Made by a program: the position numbers and the translations under genes. Below, in pieces: positions 20,115-29,476 of a stretch of DNA of 64,000 nucleotides. Origin of the DNA: Pseudoalteromonas sp. DL-6. Its GTDB lineage: Bacteria; Pseudomonadota; Gammaproteobacteria; Enterobacterales; Alteromonadaceae. The notes under the pieces are model-generated. The model saw only the letters and a program-made list of their open reading frames with translations. It ran no database searches and was not told the origin of the DNA. Each line of letters opens with the position of its first letter. Position 1 is the first letter of the stretch. The stretch is taken from assembly GCF_004328665.1 (NCBI RefSeq), contig NZ_CP019770.1:2914001-2978000 (forward strand). Direction: 5' to 3'.

Positions 20115-22646
20115 GTGGCAAAACAGCTTAAATTGCTAATATTAAATGCAAGTAATGATGAGCGCCAGACTATACGTGCCACGCTGGAGAGGCTTAGTGT
20201 GTTTGAGTTTATTGAAGCCTCAGACAGCCAAGATGCGTTAAAAATCTTAAAGAACCAAAGCGTAAATATAATCATAACCGGCTTAGATGTAGGTAAAATT
20301 GATGGTTGGCGGTTTTCACGTATGATCCGCTCTGGTTTGCTAAACACGCCGAAAAACACGCCTATTTTGCTAATTCCGCCCATTTATTGTGAGCGTATCG
20401 CTGAAACCACCGCGCGTAGCTATGGCATTGATGCAGTACTGCCTTTTGAGCGCCAAGATATATTGCCGCAAATACTAGCAAATGTGCTGTCGAGTCATTT
20501 AGAAAAAAGCAGTCGCTTAAACCTGTTGTTATTAGAACCCTTTACCAGCAGAGCAAACGACATGAGTGAACAATTAAAGCTTAACTTTGCAATTACTCAT
20601 GTTACTAACGAAAAAGACGCGCTCAGTGCCTATAATCAGCAGCCGTTTGCTATCGTGCTACTTGATGCCACTGCAGCACACGCTGAGAGCTCAAATCAAT
20701 TAGTCGAAAAGATCCTACAGCATAACCCTCAGCAAGCCATTGTTACTATTATTGATAAAAACGATGCCGATTACGCCGAGCAGTTATTACTTTCAGGCGT
20801 TACCGACTTTATTCGCGCCCCTTACGACCCCTCATTTTTAAATAAAGTCTGTGATCACGCAGCTCGTCGTGAAGACTTTATGGTCAGCTATGCTGAATTT
20901 GCTAATAAGGTACAGCAGCTAAGTATTAGTGAAGTAAAGTATCGCGACCTATTTTCAGCGCATCAACGTATTTTATTGCACCTAAACACAGTTGTACTTG
21001 AATTAGACCAACAAGGGAATATTCGCTTTATAAACCCTGCGTGGGAATCTCTGAGCGGCTTTGGAGTTAAGTCGACCTTACAACAACCACTCACTGCATT
21101 TTGTACCACAGAATATAAACAGTCATTACAAGCGACGATTGATGATATTTTACAAGGTGGCGCAAACAAACAAAAAATAGAAGTTAAACTAAGCCAAAAA
21201 AATGGTAATTCAGTGTGGGTTGAATGTCGGCTTCAGTTAATAAAAAATAGCAGCAACAACGCTACTATTACCGCCACACTCGATAATATTCATGAGCGCA
21301 AGCAAGCAGAGCTGCAATTACGCCATCTGGCATTGCATGATACTTTAACCGGCCTACACAACCGGTATTATTTTGACCAACAGCTTAACTATATTTGCCA
21401 GAGCGAAAATACCCATACAAATATTGAACATGCACTTATTTATATCGACCTTGATCACTTTAAAATAATCAACGACAGCAAAGGTCACCAACAAGGTGAT
21501 ATTGTTTTAAAAGAAGTGGCTCAGCTGTTTATTGCCAATATTAGTAATGAGCATCTGATCTGCCGTGTTGGTGGTGATGAATTTGCGGTGATACTTAAAA
21601 ATACCAATTTATTGGATGCACATTTAATCGCAGAAGGAATTTGTAGTGCCATTGAAGGCAACCAATTTAAATCTGAAGAGCAAATCTATTCAATTAGTTG
21701 CTCGATTGGTTTAACCCAAATCACTGCTGATAACTGCGATCCAAATGAATGCTTAAAGCAGTCAGATATTGCGTTATATATTGCTAAAAATTTAGGCCGT
21801 AACTTAGTACATTGCTATTCAAAACAAGATGGTGAAAACAATGCGCTGCAAACGGGTTTAGAATGGGGTCATGGAGTACGCCAAGCACTCCAACAAGACA
21901 GTATAGAGCTTCATTACCAACCCATTTGGGATTTTAAAACCAATCAAGTTGCCTATTTTGAAGTACTGCTAAGGTTAAAACTCGATGGCGAGCTTATTTA
22001 CCCAAATCAATTTATTCCCTCATTGGAAATGCTTAACGATACCTTTTTAATGGACCAATGTGTTATTCGTAACAGCATTGCGAGTGTTGCTGCACATCCA
22101 GAGCTTCTTCAAGTTGCAATAAACTTATCGGCACAGTCATTTTTAGATGAGCGTTTATTGCCATTAATAGAGTCGACCCTTGAGAAGTATAAAGTATCTC
22201 CGGCGAAAATTATTTTTGAAATAACCGAGTCGGCCAGTATTAATAATTTAGCGGCGACGCGTAAAATGATTGAGCGGCTAAATAATTTAGGCTGCCACTT
22301 TTCAATTGATGACTTTGGCACCGGCTTCAGTACTTTTAATTACCTTAAACAATTACCAGCTCAACACGTAAAAATTGACGGCTCATTTGTTCGCGATATG
22401 CTTAATGACTCCATTGATTTAGCGCTAGTAAAGGCCATAAATGACATCAGTCGCTCACTAGATAAGCGCTCTGTAGCCGAATATGTTGAAACCGCAGAAG
22501 TGTTTTTTGCACTTAAAGAAATTGGTATCGACTACGGGCAAGGTTACTTTATTGCTCGCCCTGTACCTATTGACAAGGTATTGATTGAGTTAGAAAAAAT
22601 AAAAAATAATCCTATTTTTTATCAAGACACCCTCACGTCACTATAA
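20115..22646 (+). CDS. REC-REC-PAS-GGDEF-EAL signalling protein
   Basis: This 843-residue protein starts at a GTG preceded by GGAG (10-base spacing). Residues 1-125 are a receiver-like domain in which the phospho-acceptor Asp appears to be Gly (NIIITGLDVGKIDGW). Residues 130-250 form a second receiver-like domain with Asp kept (IVLLDATAA) but the usual Lys changed to Arg (TDFIRAPYD). A PAS domain (about 285-400), GGDEF (signature VGGDEFAVI) and EAL (about 585-835) follow. The EAL signature reads EVL, and the other catalytic motifs (INLSAQSF, IFEITESA, SIDDFGTGFS, HVKIDGSFV, GQGYFIARP) remain. It could make or degrade cyclic-di-GMP. No partner kinase is adjacent. Confidence 0.9.
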   Translation: MAKQLKLLILNASNDERQTIRATLERLSVFEFIEASDSQDALKILKNQSVNIIITGLDVGKIDGWRFSRMIRSGLLNTPKNTPILLIPPIYCERIAETTARSYGIDAVLPFERQDILPQILANVLSSHLEKSSRLNLLLLEPFTSRANDMSEQLKLNFAITHVTNEKDALSAYNQQPFAIVLLDATAAHAESSNQLVEKILQHNPQQAIVTIIDKNDADYAEQLLLSGVTDFIRAPYDPSFLNKVCDHAARREDFMVSYAEFANKVQQLSISEVKYRDLFSAHQRILLHLNTVVLELDQQGNIRFINPAWESLSGFGVKSTLQQPLTAFCTTEYKQSLQATIDDILQGGANKQKIEVKLSQKNGNSVWVECRLQLIKNSSNNATITATLDNIHERKQAELQLRHLALHDTLTGLHNRYYFDQQLNYICQSENTHTNIEHALIYIDLDHFKIINDSKGHQQGDIVLKEVAQLFIANISNEHLICRVGGDEFAVILKNTNLLDAHLIAEGICSAIEGNQFKSEEQIYSISCSIGLTQITADNCDPNECLKQSDIALYIAKNLGRNLVHCYSKQDGENNALQTGLEWGHGVRQALQQDSIELHYQPIWDFKTNQVAYFEVLLRLKLDGELIYPNQFIPSLEMLNDTFLMDQCVIRNSIASVAAHPELLQVAINLSAQSFLDERLLPLIESTLEKYKVSPAKIIFEITESASINNLAATRKMIERLNNLGCHFSIDDFGTGFSTFNYLKQLPAQHVKIDGSFVRDMLNDSIDLALVKAINDISRSLDKRSVAEYVETAEVFFALKEIGIDYGQGYFIARPVPIDKVLIELEKIKNNPIFYQDTLTSL

Positions 22647-22832
22647 ACATTAATAAACAAATTTAAGCAATTTATTACTTTCAAATTTGCCTATCTAACC
22701 TATACTTTGCTTATCGGCAGCACAATGTCATGAAAATTAAGTGATTACCTTGATTTTACATGACATCTTTATTTCTTATCGTCTAGATGTCTATACTTTT
22801 AAAGGTGGACATAGGGCATAAGGAGGATGTTT

Positions 22833-23036
22833 ATGACGCAACTAATCACGTTATTATTGTTTATACACTTTGCTATTGCGCTTCAATGTTACAAATATGC
22901 TCAGATCAAGGGTTACCCTGTAAAAACCTTTACAGTGCTTGGGCTAGTCCCTTACTTTAATGTAGTTGTTTGGGTTTACTTACTATTTTTACCGCCGCTA
23001 GAAAGCTATCACGGCCAGCACAAGCAGCCACTTTAA
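22833..23036 (+). CDS. Small membrane protein of unknown function
   Basis: AGGAGG at 22821-22826 sits 6 bases before the ATG at 22833, which fixes this start over the ATG at 22827 that directly abuts it. The 67-residue product has two hydrophobic segments (LITLLLFIHFAIALQCYKYA and FTVLGLVPYFNVVVWVYLLF) joined by QIKGYPVKT, with a short polar tail rich in His and Gln. I do not recognise the family. Strong translation signals and a following terminator support it as a real gene with its own transcript. Confidence 0.75.
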   Translation: MTQLITLLLFIHFAIALQCYKYAQIKGYPVKTFTVLGLVPYFNVVVWVYLLFLPPLESYHGQHKQPL

Positions 23037-23052
23037 TTCCCCCGTGTTATTT

Positions 23053-23081
23053 AGCGTATTAATTAAAATACGCTTTTTTTT
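23053..23081 (+). terminator. Terminator after the small membrane protein gene
   Basis: An 8-bp stem (AGCGTATT at 23053-23060 with AATACGCT at 23067-23074) is followed by seven or more T. It abuts the 3' end of the convergent oxyR-like gene. Confidence 0.88.
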
Positions 23082-23083
23082 AT

Positions 23084-24001
23084 CTATTTAAAATCAACAC
23101 TGCACTGCTTTTTCAAAAAAACCTCTAATTGTTGGCTAAACAATTTAAAGTCACGAATGCGCCCCGTTGTTTTGCGCCACAATACACCAATATCACGATA
23201 GGCATCACCTTGCGATGGTGTAGCAAGCATATCTTTGTTCTCTAAAATACCCGCGTTAATTGCCATTTGCGGTAAAAACGTCACGCCAAGTTTATACTCA
23301 ACCATACTCAATAAGGTATGAAGGCTAGCCGCCTCAAAGGGGTTTATACAACTAGAGCGGTTTAAATGACACGCACTAAGCGCATGCCCTGTCATACAGT
23401 GCTCTCGCTCAAGCAAGAATACACTGGCTTCTGGTAGTAAATTAAAGTCTTCAATACCTTTAGCTGGCATGTAATCTTTATGATGCACTAAGCTAAAGTG
23501 ATCTTGTGCTAATACTTGGGTATGAAATTTATCGGTTTCGTAGGGCAGCGCTAATAATGCTAAATCAATTTGCCCATGTTCTAACTTGTCGAGAAGCTTG
23601 TCGCTGGTGTCTTCAATTAATACCAACTCTAAATCTACAAATGTTTGCTGACAAAAATGATATAAAGGCGCTGCGATAAAGCTGGCTATAGTAGGAATAA
23701 CACCCACCGTTAATGTACCACTAAGCGGTGTTAAAAAGCTTTTAGTTAACTCTTTTAAACTAATTGTATCGTTGATTATTTTTCTTGAACGCTCAACCAC
23801 CTCTTCACCAATGGTGGTAAACATTAGGCTGCGATTTTCTCGCTCTATAAGCTGACATCCTAAAGTTTCTTCTAGGTTTTGAATCGCGGTACTCAGCGTA
23901 GACTGACCGATAAAACAAGCACTGGCTGCTCGGCCAAAATGTTGATGTTGATGCACAGCTAATAAATACTGCAGCTGTTTAATACTAGGGAGATTGGTCA
24001 T
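23084..24001 (-). CDS. oxyR: OxyR-type LysR-family hydrogen peroxide regulator
   Basis: The start is set at the ATG at 24001 (305 residues), since GGAAAG precedes it; the GTG at 24013 lacks a site. The N-terminal helix-turn-helix reads LQYLLAVHQHQHFGRAASAC and STLSTAIQNLEETLGCQLIE. The effector domain has the redox pair region EREHCMTGHALSACHLN, which aligns with Cys199 and Cys208 of E. coli OxyR, followed by ASLHTLLSMVEYKLGVTFLP. Oxidation to a disulfide converts OxyR into an activator of catalase and peroxidase genes. No such target is adjacent; the neighbour is the pit transport unit. A third Cys close by (SSCINP) is a variation. Confidence 0.88.
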   Translation of the reverse strand: MTNLPSIKQLQYLLAVHQHQHFGRAASACFIGQSTLSTAIQNLEETLGCQLIERENRSLMFTTIGEEVVERSRKIINDTISLKELTKSFLTPLSGTLTVGVIPTIASFIAAPLYHFCQQTFVDLELVLIEDTSDKLLDKLEHGQIDLALLALPYETDKFHTQVLAQDHFSLVHHKDYMPAKGIEDFNLLPEASVFLLEREHCMTGHALSACHLNRSSCINPFEAASLHTLLSMVEYKLGVTFLPQMAINAGILENKDMLATPSQGDAYRDIGVLWRKTTGRIRDFKLFSQQLEVFLKKQCSVDFK

Positions 24002-24012
24002 TTTTCTTTCCA

Positions 24013-24056
24013 CAAATAAAAAGACCCCAACACCAAGGGCGTTGAGATCTTTTCAA
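24013..24056 (-). terminator. Terminator after the pit gene
   Basis: In the minus direction a stem of AAAAGA/TCTTTT plus CAAC/GTTG with a small internal loop (24018-24055) is followed by T-rich sequence. It lies between the pit stop and the oxyR start. Confidence 0.6.
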
Positions 24057-24082
24057 GCTAAAAGTCTTTTAAGTACTTTTTA

Positions 24083-25351
24083 TTAAACCCCAAAAGCGGT
24101 TCTTAGTACGTAGAAAATAACAATAGCAAGGGCAGCACCAACTGGCAATGTAATTACCCAAGAAACTACAATATTTCTTATTACACCCATGTTAAGTGCG
24201 GCAATACCACGTGCCATACCTACGCCCAACACAGCGCCCACTAGGGTTTGTGTGGTTGAGATAGGTAAGCCTGTGCCCGATGCAATAACAACCGTAGAGG
24301 CCGCGGCTAATTCAGCAGCAAAACCACGACTTGGTGTTAAATGGGTAATACCTTCACCAATGGTTTTAATTACTTTTTTACCTAAAATAGCAAGACCGGC
24401 AACAATACCTAAACCACCTAGTGGTAATATCCACCAAGCGATAGCCGCCTTTTTAGCAATTTCACCATTGTTTTCAACAATGTTTACAACAGCAGCTAGA
24501 GGTCCAATTGCGTTAGCAACGTCGTTAGAACCATGAGCAAATGCCATACAACAAGCAGTTAGCACCATAAGTACCGCAAACACTTTTTCTACATTGTTAA
24601 ACTGCATTTCTCTATCCGCTTTAGGATCGATATTTAAACGAGAAATAGCAATTTTACCAATAACAGCAACTAGTACCGCTATACCAATAGAAATAGCAAA
24701 ACCTTCAAATGTACCTAAATTAATACCAATGTGCTTTAAGCCTTTTTTAATGGTCACAAGTGCCATAATAAAGCCAGCTAAACCCATGTATATTGGTACA
24801 AAGCGCTTTGCATTTTTAAGTGGAGCATCGGTGTCAAAAATCAGCTTTTGCGCACTCATAAATATTAAGTACGCTATAAAACCAGATATCGCCGGCGTTA
24901 CAATCCAGCTACCTACGATACCGGCAACCTTACCCCATTGAATAGCCTCTGTGCCTACTGCAACAAGAGCAAAACCAATGATAGCGCCAATGATTGAATG
25001 AGTCGTCGATACCGGCCAACCTAAAAACGAGGCCATTAATAACCAACTGCCAGCGGCGAATAAAGAGGCGATCATACCTAAAACCATCAGTTCAGGAATG
25101 TCAGCAAATGGGGTCGCATCAATAATCCCTTTACGAATTGTTGATGTTACTTCACCCCCTGCTAAATAAGCACCTGCGAATTCAAAAATCATCGCGATAA
25201 AAATCGCTTGTTTAATGGTAAGTGCTTTTGAACCCACCGATGTACCCATCGCATTGGCAACGTCGTTTGCGCCAATACCATAAGCCATAAAAAAGCCGAC
25301 TGCTGCGGCAATTAAAATTAATACCGTGCCGTAAGATGCAATGATATCCAT
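24083..25351 (-). CDS. pitA: Low-affinity inorganic phosphate transporter (Pit family)
   Basis: This 422-residue membrane protein carries the duplicated PiT signatures GIGANDVANAMGTSVGSKAL and FAHGSNDVANAIGPLAAVV. The matching GWPVSTTHSIIGAIIGFALV and GLPISTTQTLVGAVLGVGMA motifs are also present. Pit proteins move metal-phosphate complexes with protons or sodium and need no ATP. The gene follows the DUF47 gene by 39 bases. That pairing is common, with the DUF47 protein acting as a PhoU-like regulator of Pit. Length is close to the short bacterial type rather than the 499-residue E. coli PitA, so specificity could also include sulfate. Confidence 0.93.
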   Translation of the reverse strand: MDIIASYGTVLILIAAAVGFFMAYGIGANDVANAMGTSVGSKALTIKQAIFIAMIFEFAGAYLAGGEVTSTIRKGIIDATPFADIPELMVLGMIASLFAAGSWLLMASFLGWPVSTTHSIIGAIIGFALVAVGTEAIQWGKVAGIVGSWIVTPAISGFIAYLIFMSAQKLIFDTDAPLKNAKRFVPIYMGLAGFIMALVTIKKGLKHIGINLGTFEGFAISIGIAVLVAVIGKIAISRLNIDPKADREMQFNNVEKVFAVLMVLTACCMAFAHGSNDVANAIGPLAAVVNIVENNGEIAKKAAIAWWILPLGGLGIVAGLAILGKKVIKTIGEGITHLTPSRGFAAELAAASTVVIASGTGLPISTTQTLVGAVLGVGMARGIAALNMGVIRNIVVSWVITLPVGAALAIVIFYVLRTAFGV

Positions 25352-25390
25352 TGTGTAACCTTAATCTTTCGTGTTTGAACTGATTTTAAA

Positions 25391-26068
25391 TTAACGAGCT
25401 AACATCAGCTCAAGACGTGATCCTACGCGCTCTGCAATATCTGCAAGCTCGCCAACCCATTCAATGATTTTGTATAAAAACATTACATCAACTGGATTTA
25501 GCCCATCTTCTACTTTACGTAGTTGACGGCGTATTTTAATTTGCATTTCATCCGTGTCTTGTTCTATGGCATCCAATTCAACAAGCATTTTTTCAACCAG
25601 AGTTACTTCTCTGCCTTTAAAGCCTGTTTCTAACAATTCTTCTAATTCATTAATCGCTTTAGATGCTTGTTTAGTTGCATCTACACAACGAGTTACATAT
25701 GCCAAAAAGTCTTCTTGAATCTCTTTTGGTATGATCATCTCACGACCAATTACGCGCCCAGCAATGTCTTTTGCTTTATTAGCAATTTTGTCTTGTTGGG
25801 TTACTAATTCGAGCAGATCTGTACGCTCTACCGGCATGAATAATCCACGCGGTAATTGTAGGCGTATGTTTCTTTTCATTTCATCGGCTTCACGCTCTAA
25901 GTTTCGAATAGTTAAACGTAGCTCTTCAGCTTGTTGCCATTCTTCTTTAAAAACGTGATTGAAAAAAGGTATCAAGGTTTTACTAGCTTGATGAACCTTT
26001 CGGATATGTTCTTCCATTGGTTTTATAGGAGATTTTGCAAATACTCCTAGAAACGCGTTTGTATGCAT
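25391..26068 (-). CDS. DUF47 (TIGR00153, PhoU-like) protein
   Basis: This 225-residue all-helical protein starts MHTNAFLGVFAKSPIKPMEE and contains LEREADEMKRNIRLQLPRGL and the closing IIEWVGELADIAERVGSRLE. These match the E/DxxxD metal-binding helices of the PhoU/DUF47 fold. Proteins of this type sit beside Pit transporters and are thought to control phosphate influx or Pit stability. The ATG follows AAGGGTCAGTT. It is the first gene of the DUF47-pit unit, and I see no Pho box upstream, in contrast to the nearby pst operon. Confidence 0.9.
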   Translation of the reverse strand: MHTNAFLGVFAKSPIKPMEEHIRKVHQASKTLIPFFNHVFKEEWQQAEELRLTIRNLEREADEMKRNIRLQLPRGLFMPVERTDLLELVTQQDKIANKAKDIAGRVIGREMIIPKEIQEDFLAYVTRCVDATKQASKAINELEELLETGFKGREVTLVEKMLVELDAIEQDTDEMQIKIRRQLRKVEDGLNPVDVMFLYKIIEWVGELADIAERVGSRLELMLAR

Positions 26069-26218
26069 AACTGACCCTTAAATCAATTTAGTATGCTGAT
26101 CAGCGTGAATTTTACAGCATTAAGCTCGATTGTGAACGCTTTTTATTGCTCAATGACCAGCAGACTAAAAGAAAAATGAATATTCATCCCTATAATTAAA
26201 AAGGATGATGGTTCAAAA

Positions 26219-26920
26219 TTACAAAGACTTCTCTATATCTTCTTGAGATGTATGACGAATATCTTTTCCATTTACAAAATAGATAATATATTCAGCGATG
26301 TTTTGACAGCGATCACCGATGCGCTCTAATGAGCGAACAGACCATACTAAATCCATAATTTTTGGAATTGAGCGCGGATCTTCCATCATGTAAGTCATTA
26401 TTTGACGGGTGATTGCTTCATATTCCCTATCCACTTTGGCATCCTCTTTATGCACTTCAAATGCACGTTGCACATCCATACGTGCAAATGCATCTAAAAC
26501 GTCATGCAACATTTTAGATACTTGGCGTCCCATATTTTCGATATTTACTAATAAATCTTGTTGATCCTTAGTAAATGAGTCTAGTGCAACTTTAGCAATT
26601 CGCTTAGCTTCATCACCAATTCGCTCTAAATCGGCAATGGTTTTTGCAATTGCCACCACTAAACGCAGGTCGCTAGCAGCTGGCTGACGACGCGCGATAA
26701 TGCGAGTACAGTCTTCATCAATACTCACTTCCATTGCATTAACTTTATAATCATTCTCACGCACTTTTTGTGCTAGTACCGCATCGTTTTGACTTACCGC
26801 GTCAAGGGCACTATTTAGTTGCTGCTCAACCAGTCCACCCATGCTTAGCACATGGTTACGGACATCTTCTAGTTCTTGATTAAAACGACCAGAAATATGT
26901 TTATTAATGTTGTGTTCCAT
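26219..26920 (-). CDS. phoU: Phosphate signalling protein PhoU
   Basis: This 233-residue protein has two three-helix repeats with the metal-binding motifs ADLERIGDEAKRIAK and RSLERIGDRCQNIAEYIIYF. PhoU links the Pst transporter to the PhoR kinase and silences the Pho regulon when phosphate is plentiful. It is the last gene of pstC-pstA-pstB-phoU, 44 bases after pstB, with AAGAAGGTC before the ATG. The genes phoB and phoR are not in this window. Confidence 0.96.
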   Translation of the reverse strand: MEHNINKHISGRFNQELEDVRNHVLSMGGLVEQQLNSALDAVSQNDAVLAQKVRENDYKVNAMEVSIDEDCTRIIARRQPAASDLRLVVAIAKTIADLERIGDEAKRIAKVALDSFTKDQQDLLVNIENMGRQVSKMLHDVLDAFARMDVQRAFEVHKEDAKVDREYEAITRQIMTYMMEDPRSIPKIMDLVWSVRSLERIGDRCQNIAEYIIYFVNGKDIRHTSQEDIEKSL

Positions 26921-26964
26921 AATGACCTTCTTTAATAATTTATTGCTTTCGCGTTTTAATCCGA

Positions 26965-27792
26965 CTAGCCGTAGCGACCGGTAATATAATCTTCCGTTTT
27001 TTTCTTTGTAGGCGTTGTAAACAAGGTATTGGTATCTGAATACTCAATCAGCTCCCCCATATACATAAACGCTGTTTGATCAGAAACACGAGCTGCTTGT
27101 TGCATGTTGTGAGTAACAATAACCACAGTAAATTTATTCTTTAAATCATTAATTAGTTCTTCGATTACTAACGTTGAAATCGGATCCAGTGCTGATGTTG
27201 GCTCATCAAGCAGTAATACCTCTGGCTCAATCGCAATAGAGCGAGCAATCACTAAACGTTGCTGCTGACCGCCCGATAAACCAAATGCGCTATCGTGAAG
27301 TCTATCTTTTACTTCATCCCAAAGAGCTGCACCGCGAAGCGATTGCTCGACCACTTCATCAAGCTTACGCTTTTCTTTAATGCCTTGCAGGCGAAGACCA
27401 TATACCACATTCTCATAAATTGATTTTGGAAATGGGTTTGGGCGCTGGAACACCATGCCAACATTACGGCGAAGCGCTGCAACATCAACGCTTTTATCGT
27501 AAATATTTTGCCCATGCAGCATGATTTCGCCTTCAATACGACAAATATCTACCAAGTCGTTCATGCGGTTAATACAACGTAATAAGGTTGATTTACCACA
27601 ACCCGACGGGCCGATAAATGCCGTTACTTGGCCTTTAGGAATATTCATATTTACTTTACTCAGTGCTTGTTTATCACCGTAGTAAAGGTCGAGATCTTTA
27701 ATTTCTAGCGCTTTTTGTTCGTCTGTTAAATTATTTAAATCTAACTTCAAGCTTGGCTTTGCTTGGTTTACTTTTGGAGCGACTGTAATCAT
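26965..27792 (-). CDS. pstB: Phosphate ABC transporter ATPase PstB
   Basis: This 275-residue ABC ATPase has Walker [10 protein letters not shown], the Q loop [18 protein letters not shown] typical of PstB, signature LSGGQQQRL and Walker [13 protein letters not shown] with the switch His (THNMQQ). A 35-residue N-terminal extension precedes the ATPase core ([20 protein letters not shown]). It powers high-affinity phosphate import through PstC and PstA. The gene lies 19 bases after pstA. Confidence 0.97.
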   Translation of the reverse strand: MITVAPKVNQAKPSLKLDLNNLTDEQKALEIKDLDLYYGDKQALSKVNMNIPKGQVTAFIGPSGCGKSTLLRCINRMNDLVDICRIEGEIMLHGQNIYDKSVDVAALRRNVGMVFQRPNPFPKSIYENVVYGLRLQGIKEKRKLDEVVEQSLRGAALWDEVKDRLHDSAFGLSGGQQQRLVIARSIAIEPEVLLLDEPTSALDPISTLVIEELINDLKNKFTVVIVTHNMQQAARVSDQTAFMYMGELIEYSDTNTLFTTPTKKKTEDYITGRYG

Positions 27793-27811
27793 GTTTGTTA
27801 CCTATACTAAA

Positions 27812-29461
27812 TTAATGCTCAAGCGATCTGAATTTTTCACGTAAATGGTTACGTATACCAATGGCGGTGATGTTAAGGGTAATAATAACCGACACTAACA
27901 AAAAGGCCGTTGCATATACCAGCGGACGCGCCGCTTCAACGTTCGGGCTTTGAAAGCCAACATCGTAAATATGAAAACCTAAGTGCATGAATTTTCTGTC
28001 TAAATGTATATATGGGAAGTTACCATCAAGCGGCAGCGTTGGCGCCATTTTTACCACACCCACCAGCATAAGTGGTGCAACCTCACCCGCTGCACGAGCA
28101 ACCGCTAAAATTAAACCCGTCATAATTGCAGGACTGGCCATAGGAATTATGATTCGCCATAGCGTTTCTACCTTAGTCGCGCCCAGTGCTAGCGAACCAT
28201 CACGGACCGTGCTTGGAATACGAGATAAACCTTCTTCGGTAGACACTATCACTACTGGCAACGTTAATATCGCCAAGGTAAGTGCTGACCATAAAACACC
28301 TGGGGTACCAAACACAGGGGTAGGCGATGACTCTGGATAAAATAATTGGTCAACACTACCACCAACCATATAAACAAAGAAACCTAAGCCAAATACACCG
28401 TATACAATAGACGGAACACCCGCCAAGTTAATAACCGCAATACGGATCATTTTAGTAATTGCATTTTTGGCTGCATATTCATGTAAGTAAATAGCAGCAA
28501 CCACGCCAAATGGCGTTACAATCACAGCCATTAACATCACCATAAATACCGTACCAAAAATAGCAGGAAATACGCCGCCTTCGGTATTAGCTTCACGTGG
28601 GTCATCTGCAACAAACTTACCTAACTGCACAAAGTAATGACCTAGTTTAGCAAAAAAGCCCATATCGTTTGGAAACCATACATCCAACACTTGATAAAGC
28701 GGGATAGTAACAACCTCACCACGCATATCTTTTACGGTTACTTGATCACGTTTAGCTTGTTTACGCAGTGCGAATAGCTCTTTTTCTAATTCACCATATT
28801 GTGCACGTAAATCAGCACGCGCTTGAGCAAGCTCAGCAACACGCTCGTCAGTTAGCTCGTTATCAAGCAAGTAGGCTTTTTCTTGTAAACGTAAACGCTC
28901 TAGCTCATAGTTTATATGTCCTATGTCGCCATTTTGTAAATCAAGCGCTTCGTCATTTAAGTCGACTGCACGCTCTACAAGGTCATGTAAGGTTTCTACT
29001 TTATCTGCTGTTACCGTCTGACCGTCTTTAATGACGCTTTCTACATACCCGTAAAAATTACCGTTTTTACTGCGCTCGAATACCGCGAGTGCTTTGGGTG
29101 CTGAACTTTGTTTAATATCGGTTTCGAGTATCCAGCGAAAATCTAAATCAACATACTCACGGTTACCTGTTTTAATTAGTAAACGCTCAACCTCATCTTT
29201 TTCAAATTTAGAAACATCAATACCGGTTGCCGCTAAACGCGACTTAGGTACCAATTCACGGTCATAAATTTCACCAATAACGGTTTGCTTCGCAATTGAG
29301 CCTTCAAGCTCATACTGCATAACTTGAGATGGCCAAAAAAAGCTTAACCCCTTCCATGCAATCATGGCGAGTAAACCAATTACTGAAATTAAACTGATGC
29401 TGACAGCACCACCGGTCATCCAAATCCAAGGAGAACCAGACCTAAACCACTGCTTTACCAT
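27812..29461 (-). CDS. pstA: Phosphate ABC transporter permease PstA with N-terminal extension
   Basis: The ATG at 29461 is preceded by GGAG at a 9-base spacing, giving 549 residues; a GTG at 29476 overlaps that site. After the first membrane helix there is a long periplasmic and coiled-coil insert (about 45-255; AELAQARADLRAQYGELEKE, DUF3333-like) that E. coli PstA (296 residues) lacks. The permease core (about 280-545) carries the ABC loop EGLSRIPSTVRDGSLALGAT and TGLILAVARAAGEVAPLMLV. Extended PstA proteins of this kind are known in Vibrio, Shewanella and relatives. It follows pstC directly. Confidence 0.93.
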   Translation of the reverse strand: MVKQWFRSGSPWIWMTGGAVSISLISVIGLLAMIAWKGLSFFWPSQVMQYELEGSIAKQTVIGEIYDRELVPKSRLAATGIDVSKFEKDEVERLLIKTGNREYVDLDFRWILETDIKQSSAPKALAVFERSKNGNFYGYVESVIKDGQTVTADKVETLHDLVERAVDLNDEALDLQNGDIGHINYELERLRLQEKAYLLDNELTDERVAELAQARADLRAQYGELEKELFALRKQAKRDQVTVKDMRGEVVTIPLYQVLDVWFPNDMGFFAKLGHYFVQLGKFVADDPREANTEGGVFPAIFGTVFMVMLMAVIVTPFGVVAAIYLHEYAAKNAITKMIRIAVINLAGVPSIVYGVFGLGFFVYMVGGSVDQLFYPESSPTPVFGTPGVLWSALTLAILTLPVVIVSTEEGLSRIPSTVRDGSLALGATKVETLWRIIIPMASPAIMTGLILAVARAAGEVAPLMLVGVVKMAPTLPLDGNFPYIHLDRKFMHLGFHIYDVGFQSPNVEAARPLVYATAFLLVSVIITLNITAIGIRNHLREKFRSLEH

Positions 29462-29476
29462 GTCGTGTTTCTCCAC

